From positions 5,568 through 69,567 of the forward strand of contig JAZULN010000021.1 of assembly GCA_045603125.1 (NCBI GenBank): 64,000 nt of DNA, written 5' to 3'. Position numbers and translations under genes: made by a program. Positions 17,456 to 23,865 of this stretch are shown piece after piece. The notes below the pieces were generated by a model. That model had not been told where the DNA came from. It worked only from the letters and a program-made list of their open reading frames with translations, and ran no database searches. Numbering within the stretch: the stretch's first letter is position 1; every line of letters begins with the position of its first letter. The DNA is from CAKSFT01 sp045603125 (GTDB lineage Bacteria > Bacillota > Clostridia > UBA1381).

Positions 17456-17995
17456 ATGAAAGCGACAGGAATTGTAAGAAGAATTGACGATTTGGGAAGA
17501 GTTGTTATTCCAAAAGAAATAAGAAGAACTATGCGGATTCGCGAAGGTGACCCTTTAGAGATTTACACCGAAAAGGATGGGGAAGTTATATTTAAAAAAT
17601 ACTCACCAATTGGTGAATTGGGGGATTTTGCCCTAAACTATGTGGAAACCTTGTCAAAAACATCAGGAAAAGGCACAGTTATAACCGACCGTGATAGCGT
17701 AATTGCAGTATCCGGAATCCCTAAAAAAGAGCTTATGGAGAAAAGAGTAAGCCGGGACCTTGAAAATATTATGCAGGAAAAAAAGGCATTTAATTCAAAA
17801 AATGATGAAACCAAGGTTTTTATAGTAGACGGAATGGATAAGTATAACGCCGGTGTCGTTGTGCCAATCGTGTCGGAAGGTGACACCATCGGCTCGGTAG
17901 TATTTGTTTTGAACGAGGGCGACGTTGCCGGTGAAGTGGAATCAAAGCTTGCCGAGTCGGCTGCGTGCTTTTTAGGGCGTCATATGGAAGGATAA
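17456..17995 (+). CDS. spoVT: Stage V sporulation protein T
   Basis: A 179-residue AbrB-family regulator of forespore genes. Residues 1-50 form the swapped-hairpin DNA-binding domain (MKATGIVRRIDDLGRVVIPK, RIREGDPLEIY). Residues 60-178 form a GAF domain (GKGTVITDRDSVIAVSG, DGMDKYNAGVVVPIVSEGDTIGSVV). Length equals the B. subtilis protein. AAAAGGAGATATT precedes the ATG. In B. subtilis spoVT lies next to yabM and mazG; here about 6 kb of unrelated genes intervene. Confidence 0.96.
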   Translation: MKATGIVRRIDDLGRVVIPKEIRRTMRIREGDPLEIYTEKDGEVIFKKYSPIGELGDFALNYVETLSKTSGKGTVITDRDSVIAVSGIPKKELMEKRVSRDLENIMQEKKAFNSKNDETKVFIVDGMDKYNAGVVVPIVSEGDTIGSVVFVLNEGDVAGEVESKLAESAACFLGRHMEG

Positions 17996-17998
17996 CAA

Positions 17999-18028
17999 AA
18001 AAGACTGTTGCTAATGCAACAGTCTTTT
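17999..18028. terminator. Bidirectional terminator, spoVT / TIM-barrel gene
   Basis: A 13-bp perfect stem AAAAGACTGTTGC/GCAACAGTCTTTT with loop TAAT between two convergent genes. Confidence 0.9.
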
Positions 18029-18031
18029 ATG

Positions 18032-20179
18032 CTATTCTGCTAATTCTACGTCAACTACAGTTATACCGTTTGGATGAATCTTTGTGGTGAAGTTTCCGTA
18101 AAGTTTGCCGATAGTTTCATCATCGTATTTATATCTGTAATCTACCTCGTCTGTAGTATTGCCGTATTTTACAGGTAATTGCGGATAGAAACTGACAACT
18201 TTTGCTTCTTTTATGCCGACTTTGGAATCGACACGGGCTCTTCTGTAAATTTCGCGTTCCGGATTATATAAATAAATTCTGTATTTGCCGTTGTTGAGTT
18301 TTAATGTGATGTTTGGACAATCAAGCTCGATGTGGTCATTGAAGGTAGGACAAATGCTTGTAAGTGCCATGTTTTTATCGTTTGCATGCGCCAAAAGCAT
18401 TGAATATGCTTTTATAAACCCTGTGGTGTGCTTAATAAACGGAATTGTACCCGGAACGTGCCAGAACCAATCAGGTGTTTCGTCGATTGAGTATTCAGGC
18501 TCGGGTTCAATATCGGGAAGTGATAGACATTCCCTGATTTTTGACATCATATCTGCCGATAGAGTTGTTCCCGAGGCAAATATGGTCATTGGGAATTTGG
18601 AATTCTTGTCGGTAAAGGACATATCACATTCAAGACCGTAAGGTGTCATATCAAAGCCCTCGGCAAAGGTCAAAACAAGCGGCCCGTTTTTATAGTCGGC
18701 AACTGCTTTTCTTTCATCTTCCGGTAAAAAGTCAAAGTTTGGAACAAATAATGTACCCTTCGAAGCTTTAATGTTTTCAATTCGGACAGTTCCGCCGAGA
18801 GGTGCACCGTGAATTCCTGCTTCATACATAAATTTATGTACCGACCAACGTCCTGTTTTTATAATTTCAGGAAGTGAATTATACATTGCCTTGTCTGACC
18901 ATACAATTACCGGTGTTTCCACACTCAAAACATCGCTTGTATATGCAACCCGGAAGTGTTTTTTAATAAATGCCCACTCGTCAGCCTCGATTGAGTCGCC
19001 AAGACAAATCATTGTGCCGTCAGCAGCACGTTTGCAACCGTCAGCGGTTACGTGTTGTTGACCAAGCAGGGTATACATATCTCTTTGGAAAAGACATGGC
19101 ACGTGCTGGAGCATATCCCATTCTTCGGTGGAGTCTTTAACTCCCAGCATACAAAGTTGCTCATTGCCGTTTATGAATGCGGCATTCAAGGAAGCGGTTG
19201 ACATATAACGCCAGAATTTATCACAAAAACCGCTCATATAAACACTTGTGGGAAGAGTATTTGGCATGATGTAGTCAACACCGGCTTTGAATAGGTGTTG
19301 AAGGTCGATGCCGATTGAATATAGGGTTTCGAATGGGTCGGTACAATATACCGCCAAAGCAATAACCTTTTTATTGAGAGCATGAACGGCATCGCATACT
19401 TTTTTAAGGAATCTGTCCCAACGCCAAACGTGGAATAAAATCCATTGTTCTCTAACATTTTTCCAAATCCATTCGCCTCGGAATCCTACCATTTTATCAT
19501 CGTCATCACCCATGGTTTTTGCAATCTCTTCAGGAAGTGTAATCCCTGAATAATCAAGGAACTGTTCTATAAATTCAGTAGAAAAATCACTGTCGTGAAG
19601 TATTCCGGCAGGACAGAAACAGTCTGACATCTGGAAGCCGTCGAAGTCATAGTCTACCAAAAGTTTTGAAAGCTTTTCTACCAAGAAATCCTCATAATAT
19701 GTACCGTCTTTAAAACGCTTTAACACCATAAGACACTTCTTGCCGTCGGCTCTTGAATACTGGTGAAGCTCGGGGTGGTCGGTAATCCATTCACGGTGGA
19801 AGGTGTTATTATAAGATGCGCCTTGTACACTCAAATATGCAGGAATTCCTGCTTTTTTAAGTTCTTTAACAGCACCCCTTAGGTCATATTTTGTCCAGGG
19901 CTGGCGTTCGTGAACTGTGTTTTGCGGTATAGCACAGTATGAACAGTCATCGGGATGAAGTTCAAATTCGGTTTCCATGTCGGTGTGGTCATGGATTATG
20001 TCGGGATGGCAAAGGAACAGACAAACCCCGTCGGGTGTGCAGTTCATACGCTTTTTAAATTCGCCAACACCGTAGTCGGGTTGATTGCGGTCAAGACCCA
20101 AAAGCTGCATCCATATAAACATTTTGCCGTTATCAACAATCGGCCTATCTATTTCGGGAATATTTTTAAAGTTATCCAT
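18032..20179 (-). CDS. Large TIM-barrel glycoside hydrolase-like protein, unknown family
   Basis: A 715-residue protein without signal peptide. The N-terminal half looks like a glycosidase-type beta/alpha barrel: AYLSVQGASYNN (about 115-125), then YDFDGFQMSDCF (about 177-188), where D-G-x-x-x-x-D sits as in clan members with Asp nucleophiles, then VIALAVYCTDPF and AGVDYIMPNTLP. The second half resembles a beta-galactosidase-like amidotransferase fold plus a C-terminal beta domain (RIYLYNPEREIYRRARVDS). I cannot place it in a numbered GH family. The start is moved to ATG 20179 because AGGAGG lies seven bases upstream. Monocistronic with a consensus promoter. Confidence 0.6.
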   Translation of the reverse strand: MDNFKNIPEIDRPIVDNGKMFIWMQLLGLDRNQPDYGVGEFKKRMNCTPDGVCLFLCHPDIIHDHTDMETEFELHPDDCSYCAIPQNTVHERQPWTKYDLRGAVKELKKAGIPAYLSVQGASYNNTFHREWITDHPELHQYSRADGKKCLMVLKRFKDGTYYEDFLVEKLSKLLVDYDFDGFQMSDCFCPAGILHDSDFSTEFIEQFLDYSGITLPEEIAKTMGDDDDKMVGFRGEWIWKNVREQWILFHVWRWDRFLKKVCDAVHALNKKVIALAVYCTDPFETLYSIGIDLQHLFKAGVDYIMPNTLPTSVYMSGFCDKFWRYMSTASLNAAFINGNEQLCMLGVKDSTEEWDMLQHVPCLFQRDMYTLLGQQHVTADGCKRAADGTMICLGDSIEADEWAFIKKHFRVAYTSDVLSVETPVIVWSDKAMYNSLPEIIKTGRWSVHKFMYEAGIHGAPLGGTVRIENIKASKGTLFVPNFDFLPEDERKAVADYKNGPLVLTFAEGFDMTPYGLECDMSFTDKNSKFPMTIFASGTTLSADMMSKIRECLSLPDIEPEPEYSIDETPDWFWHVPGTIPFIKHTTGFIKAYSMLLAHANDKNMALTSICPTFNDHIELDCPNITLKLNNGKYRIYLYNPEREIYRRARVDSKVGIKEAKVVSFYPQLPVKYGNTTDEVDYRYKYDDETIGKLYGNFTTKIHPNGITVVDVELAE

Positions 20180-20208
20180 AATGAAACCTCCTAGCATTTG
20201 ATAAGTTA

Positions 20209-20237
20209 ATTATATTATAATGAAAAATCACTGTCAA
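20209..20237 (-). promoter_or_regulatory. Consensus sigma-A promoter of the TIM-barrel gene
   Basis: Minus strand TTGACA (20232-20237), 17 bases, TATAAT (20209-20214): a perfect match, 29 bases before the start codon. Confidence 0.85.
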
Positions 20238-20302
20238 CCATAAAATAATCTTTAAAAATACTGAAATATTCTTTACATATAATAATGAATACCGGTGGGG
20301 TT

Positions 20303-20352
20303 ATGATTATTTTAAAATTTTAGTTGAAATTTATCGTGGATGGTGGTATAAT
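20303..20352 (+). repeat. 50-bp direct repeat, copy 1, containing a promoter
   Basis: Identical over 50 bases to 21036-21085. It contains TTGAAA (20324-20329), 17 bases, TATAAT (20347-20352), a near-perfect sigma-A promoter pointing at the palindrome array and the four-helix-bundle gene. The predicted transcript starts near 20359. Confidence 0.85.
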
Positions 20353-20380
20353 GAGTTCAATCGTTTTACGATTAAACTCA

Positions 20381-20562
20381 GCGATATAAATTCCTTACGA
20401 AATTTGCGATATACCTTGTGGTGCGATATATCCTGACGGATGCGATATGTGCCTTCGGCACAAGAAAAAAGAATTTATATCATATCGCAATCGAATAAAA
20501 TGAGGTTATATCGCATTTGAACGGAGTGAAAATATATCGCACGAACGAAGTGAGTATATCGC
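20381..20562. repeat. Palindrome array: 4 direct and 4 inverted GCGATAT cores
   Basis: Direct cores GCGATATA start at 20381, 20406 and 20423, with GCGATAT at 20442. Inverted cores end at 20488, 20514, 20540 and 20562. Most spacers are mini-hairpins: ATCC-tgac-GGAT, GTGCC-ttc-GGCAC, CAC-gaacgaa-GTG. The halves pair with each other, so the whole block can fold as one long branched stem. The array occupies the 5' leader of the four-helix-bundle gene; with copy 1 of the 50-bp repeat it fills the 380-base gap between genes. Confidence 0.85.
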
Positions 20563-20577
20563 TGGAAAGAGGTTATT

Positions 20578-20937
20578 ATGAACGATAAAACTATTAAAGA
20601 ATTAGCAGTTGAATTAACCGTTGAAGTAACTGCGGTCTGTGATAGTATAAAAGGTAGAGCAGTATTTACAAATCAACTTTTGAGGTCTTGCTCGTCAATA
20701 GGTGCGAATTCACACGAAGCAAAATATGCACAGAGTAGGGCAGATTTTATACATAAACTTGAAATCGCTCTAAAAGAGTGTTTTGAAACAGAATATTGGT
20801 TAGAAATTTTATTCAAAGTAAATGCAATAGATAAGACAATATATGATACTTTGAATAACAAGTGCGGAACAATTCGCAGAAAGCTGATAGCATCAGTTAC
20901 AACTACAAAGAAAAATCAGGATAATAATAACATCTAA
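20578..20937 (+). CDS. Four-helix-bundle protein (S23 / rRNA-IVS family)
   Basis: A 119-residue helical protein of the family first seen as ORFs inside 23S rRNA intervening sequences. The markers are QLLRSCSSIGANSHEAKYAQSRADFIHKLEIALKE (split: the conserved S-I-G-A-N-x-x-E-A near residues 40-48) and TEYWLEILFKVNAI. GAAAGAGG precedes the ATG. There is no rRNA around it: the gene stands alone behind the palindrome array and a consensus promoter. Homologues form pentameric bundles and include the Avd protein of diversity-generating retroelements, but no reverse transcriptase is present here. Molecular role unknown. Confidence 0.88.
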   Translation: MNDKTIKELAVELTVEVTAVCDSIKGRAVFTNQLLRSCSSIGANSHEAKYAQSRADFIHKLEIALKECFETEYWLEILFKVNAIDKTIYDTLNNKCGTIRRKLIASVTTTKKNQDNNNI

Positions 20938-20991
20938 ATCGTTCACTGATTCCATAATGAACTTGCCAAACACAGGGTCAAGTGTTTTTCG

Positions 20992-21022
20992 TGCATCAAC
21001 TATCCGTTGGTGCATTTTTTTA
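20992..21022 (+). terminator. Terminator of the four-helix-bundle gene
   Basis: A nine-bp stem TGCATCAAC/GTTGGTGCA (one G-T pair) followed by seven Ts. A CTTG...CAAG hairpin and TGTTTTTCG precede it (20963-20990); the same two-part layout recurs at 21197-21246. Confidence 0.8.
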
Positions 21023-21035
21023 ATTCAAAGAAGTA

Positions 21036-21085
21036 ATGATTATTTTAAAATTTTAGTTGAAATTTATCGTGGATGGTGGTATAAT
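21036..21085 (+). repeat. 50-bp direct repeat, copy 2, containing a promoter
   Basis: Exact second copy of 20303-20352, with TTGAAA (21057-21062), 17 bases, TATAAT (21080-21085). It points at the structured leader and the 67-codon ORF. The predicted start of transcription, near 21092, falls on the first base of the long hairpin. Confidence 0.85.
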
Positions 21086-21091
21086 AAGCTT

Positions 21092-21246
21092 GCCAAACAC
21101 AATTTGATATTTAATTTATTAGTGTATGAACTTTTACCTAGGTAAAAGCACATACCCTATTTTTCATATGCTAATAAATTATGAAATTGTGTTTGGCCAC
21201 ACGGGGAATGTGTTTTTCGTGCACAGGCTCTGCTTGTGCATTTTTT
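21092..21246 (+). ncRNA. Structured leader: long stem-loop plus terminator-like hairpin
   Basis: GCCAAACACAATTT (21092-21105) pairs with 21184-21197, and TTAATTTATTAG (21111-21122) pairs with the segment near 21171-21182. The apex holds a perfect CTTTTACC/GGTAAAAG palindrome (21131-21148). CACAC...GTGT and then GTGCACA...TGTGCA with six Ts (to 21246) follow. The shape is that of an attenuator, or a short stand-alone RNA, ahead of the 67-codon ORF. It matches no riboswitch class I know. Confidence 0.5.
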
Positions 21247-21266
21247 AATTTATGGAGGTAAATGCT

Positions 21267-21470
21267 ATGAAAGAAATTTTAGAGAAACTCCCGGGGATAG
21301 GAGTAGATAAAGATAGGGTGAAGGTGATAGAGGATAATGCTTTGCAAATAATAAAAGAAAGCGGATGCCTGATTGTTGGGAAAACAGGCGATGATGAGTA
21401 TACGATAGTATCCATTCTGGAGGATAAAACCCAGGAAGAAGTATTAAAATATATTGATGAATATAAATAA
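21267..21470 (+). CDS. Small acidic protein of unknown function (67 aa)
   Basis: A 67-residue acidic protein, MKEILEKLPGIGVDKDRVKVI onward, with no cysteines except Cys29 and no membrane segment. The predicted fold is alpha-beta, ending KTQEEVLKYIDEYK. ATG 21267 is used because GGAGG (21254-21258) precedes it; an upstream ATG at 21252 overlaps that site. It lies downstream of the structured leader and the second promoter repeat. I recognise no family. Confidence 0.6.
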   Translation: MKEILEKLPGIGVDKDRVKVIEDNALQIIKESGCLIVGKTGDDEYTIVSILEDKTQEEVLKYIDEYK

Positions 21471-21479
21471 AAATCTTAT

Positions 21480-21707
21480 AAAAGGGGATGTAAAAAAAGT
21501 CCAGACCACAAAACGAAAGTAATATATAGAAAAATCTGAATTTTTCAATTTTTTTTATAATTTTATTCGTTTTGCTATAAAAAATATAGTCACTCGGCGT
21601 ACCATTGTACGCTGTCGGATAACCAAAAGCAAGGCATATGCCTTGCTTTTGCTATATTTTTTCATTCTGAAACATTTTTTCCTATCCCCACAAAAAGGGG
21701 ATGTAAA
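21480..21707. repeat. Intergenic element bounded by 15-bp direct repeats
   Basis: AAAAGGGGATGTAAA occurs at 21480-21494 and again at 21693-21707. Between them are GCGTAC-catt-GTACGC, a 26-base perfect palindrome at 21625-21650 with core AAGGCATATGCCTT, and an outer AAAAATATAG/CTATATTTTT pairing. ATCCCC/GGGGAT forms another hairpin at the right end. It has no ORF. It could be a small mobile element or a non-coding RNA. It fills most of the 292-base gap before rpsT. Confidence 0.5.
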
Positions 21708-21724
21708 TTATTACGTAAATAAAA

Positions 21725-21757
21725 AGAACTATCTAAGCTGAGTGCTTAAATAGTTCT
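21725..21757 (-). terminator. rpsT terminator
   Basis: A 14-bp stem with one mismatch (21725-21738 with 21744-21757), followed on the minus strand by TTTTTATTT. Confidence 0.85.
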
Positions 21758-21762
21758 TCTGA

Positions 21763-22029
21763 TTAGCCGTTTACTTTAGCCAACTTCACTGCAAGCTGTG
21801 ATTTCTTTCTTGCAGCTTTGTTCTTGTGGATTATTCCGTGGCTTACGCCTTGGTCTAATTTCTTTGTTGCTTCGTTAAACAATGCCTTTACGTTTGCTGT
21901 GTCGTTTGCATCAACTGCTGCTTCAAACTTCTTAATAGCAGTCTTCAAAGCAGTTCTGTGCATTTGGTTGATAAGAGTCTTCTTTTCAATTACCTTAACA
22001 CGCTTTTTTGCTGATTTAATGTTAGGCAC
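21763..22029 (-). CDS. rpsT: 30S ribosomal protein S20
   Basis: An 88-residue basic helical protein binding 16S rRNA in the small-subunit body. Signature PNIKSAKKRVKVIEKK at the N-terminus and VSHGIIHKNKAARKKSQL at the C-terminus. The frame extends upstream, but the true start is GTG 22029, directly behind GGAGGTGG, giving the family's normal length. Its own promoter lies just upstream. Confidence 0.96.
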   Translation of the reverse strand: MPNIKSAKKRVKVIEKKTLINQMHRTALKTAIKKFEAAVDANDTANVKALFNEATKKLDQGVSHGIIHKNKAARKKSQLAVKLAKVNG

Positions 22030-22069
22030 AATTTCCACCTCCAAATAGTTTAATACATAATACCGTAAT

Positions 22070-22098
22070 ATTCTACCACAGAAAATATAAAAAATCAA
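22070..22098 (-). promoter_or_regulatory. Sigma-A promoter of rpsT
   Basis: Minus strand TTGATT (22093-22098), 17 bases, TAGAAT (22070-22075), 41 bases before the GTG start. Confidence 0.7.
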
Positions 22099-22212
22099 GT
22101 GCTTTTTTAAAAAAAATTAAAAATTTTTTATCCCGTTGAATTTGGGCGTTTTAGCATAAAAACTTTTTCTTTGGAATAGATATAATCTGTGACAATTTAA
22201 GGAGGAGAGAAT

Positions 22213-22833
22213 ATGGAAAACTATACATTTAATAATAGTGCTGAAATCTGGGGGCGTGTCGGTGGGGATTTTGAGTTTAGTCATGAAATTTACGGTGAGA
22301 AATTTTATATCTTCACTCTTGACGTCCCAAGACTTTCAGGGACTTTTGATAAGATAAAGGTTATGATTTCGGAAAGACTTATCCCTGAGGGAGAACTAGA
22401 AGATGGAGAAATTTTAAAGGTTATAGGACAGTTTCGGTCATATAACAGCTTTGAAAATGGTACAAATAGACTTATCCTTACGGTTTTTGCCAGGGACATC
22501 ATAAAAGATGCCCCTGAGGAGGATAACCCGAATAGCATTTATCTAAACGGGTACATATGTAAGGAGCCAATCTACCGGACCACGCCCTTTGGCAGGGAAA
22601 TCACCGATATGCTTTTGGCGGTAAACAGAACCTATAACAAATCCGATTATATTCCGGTTATTGCCTGGGGTAGAAATGCCAGGTTCTGCCAAAATCTCGG
22701 GGTAGGTGAGAATGTAAGGATCTGGGGCAGGATTCAGTCAAGAGATTATCAGAAAAAGCTTGATGATGATACAGTAATTACTAAAACCGCCTATGAGGTG
22801 TCGATTAGTAAGCTAGAGGTTGGGGAAAATTAA
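22213..22833 (+). CDS. Two-OB-fold single-stranded-DNA-binding-like protein
   Basis: A 206-residue protein with two OB folds in tandem, residues about 1-98 and 105-204. Each has an SSB/PriB-like strand pattern: AEIWGRVGGDFEFSHE, then the repeat-like NSIYLNGYICKEPIYRTTPFGREI, with DMLLAVNR, IPVIAWGRNARF and VRIWGRIQSRDY in the second. It lacks the acidic DDDxPF tail of true SSB, so it is probably an accessory ssDNA-binding protein. AAGGAGGAGA precedes the ATG. Single gene with a shared terminator. Confidence 0.75.
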   Translation: MENYTFNNSAEIWGRVGGDFEFSHEIYGEKFYIFTLDVPRLSGTFDKIKVMISERLIPEGELEDGEILKVIGQFRSYNSFENGTNRLILTVFARDIIKDAPEEDNPNSIYLNGYICKEPIYRTTPFGREITDMLLAVNRTYNKSDYIPVIAWGRNARFCQNLGVGENVRIWGRIQSRDYQKKLDDDTVITKTAYEVSISKLEVGEN

Positions 22834-22863
22834 AAAGGAGTCCGCTTTAGCGGACTCCTTTTT
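22832..22863. terminator. Bidirectional terminator, ssb-like / ldh
   Basis: A 15-bp stem AAAAAGGAGTCCGCT/AGCGGACTCCTTTTT with a two-base loop between convergent genes. Confidence 0.9.
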
Positions 22864-22868
22864 AATTT

Positions 22869-23813
22869 TTATAGCCCCATCTCACGAATCTGCTCTTTTA
22901 AAACATCTGCCGAGTTTCTTAAGCCCTTCATCTCTTCCCGGCTAAAGGGGACTTCTAATATTTTTTCTATTCCTTCACCGCCGACCTTTGTAGGTACAGA
23001 CAATGCAACGTCTTCTAAACCGTATTCACCCTCAAAGATACTGGAAACTGTAAGAATTGAATTTTCGTCACCTGCTATACATTCAACTATCCTTGCAACA
23101 GCCACGGCAATTGCATAGTATGTGGCACCCTTCTTTTTTATGATTTCATATGCCGAGTTTTTGACTTCTTCATACATTTGGTTTAAGTCGTCCAAGTTGC
23201 ATTTTCCGGTGTAGCGGCAAAATTCGTGCATGGAAAGTCCGCCGATGTTGGTGATGCTCCATGCTGCGACCTCGCTGTCGCCGTGTTCACCTATTATATA
23301 GGTATGGCAGTTTCTGGCATCTATCCCTGTTTTCTTACTTATTAAATATTTGAGTCGGGCAGTATCCAAAACCGTGCCGGAGCCGAGAATCTGATTTTTG
23401 GGAAGCCCCGATATCTTAAAGGTTGCATAGGTTAAGATGTCCACAGGGTTTGTGACGGTAAGAAGAATTAAATCGTCGCTTGCAAATTTCATTACATTCT
23501 CGGTCACCGACTTTATAACCGACACGTTCCGCTTTAGAAGGTCAAGGCGGGTTTCGTCGGGCTTTTGTTGGGAAACTCCGGCGGTAATTATCACAATATC
23601 TGCATCTTTACAGTCGGAATAATCCCCGGCATAGACCTTGACCGGTTTTACCAAAGACACTCCGTGGGCGATATCTAAGGCATCACCCTCCGCCTTTTCT
23701 TTTTGAATATCGATTATTACAATCTCTGAAAAAAGTCCGCCGAGCATTATGGTAAAGGCGGTGGTCGACCCGACAAAGCCGTCGCCTACAATTACTAGTT
23801 TTCCTCTGAACAT
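22869..23813 (-). CDS. ldh: L-lactate dehydrogenase
   Basis: A 314-residue NAD-dependent enzyme reducing pyruvate to L-lactate for NAD+ regeneration. N-terminal Rossmann motif GDGFVGS (10-16). The substrate-specificity loop is SQQKPDETR with Gln83 (lactate rather than malate type) and Arg89. Asp150, Arg153 and the catalytic His177 in GEHGDSE are present. Length standard. Its Rossmann motif reads G-D-G-F-V-G where most homologues have G-x-G-x-V-G, so it is intact. Confidence 0.93.
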   Translation of the reverse strand: MFRGKLVIVGDGFVGSTTAFTIMLGGLFSEIVIIDIQKEKAEGDALDIAHGVSLVKPVKVYAGDYSDCKDADIVIITAGVSQQKPDETRLDLLKRNVSVIKSVTENVMKFASDDLILLTVTNPVDILTYATFKISGLPKNQILGSGTVLDTARLKYLISKKTGIDARNCHTYIIGEHGDSEVAAWSITNIGGLSMHEFCRYTGKCNLDDLNQMYEEVKNSAYEIIKKKGATYYAIAVAVARIVECIAGDENSILTVSSIFEGEYGLEDVALSVPTKVGGEGIEKILEVPFSREEMKGLRNSADVLKEQIREMGL

Positions 23814-23865
23814 TTTTTAACCTCCAAAAGTTTGATTTTATCTATCTTTCCCCAAAAATTTTAAT

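Noticed and set aside
20381..20562. CRISPR array
   Set aside because: Cores are only 7-8 bases, half are inverted, spacers are hairpins of uneven length, and there are no cas genes. The same applies to 36040-36116.
20957..21145. 62-codon ORF across the second 50-bp repeat
   Set aside because: It spans a terminator, the promoter block and the start of the long stem-loop, has no ribosome site, and its sequence is explained by those elements.
20303..21470. Retron or diversity-generating retroelement
   Set aside because: The four-helix-bundle protein is related to Avd, but there is no reverse transcriptase and no template or variable repeat pair in the window.
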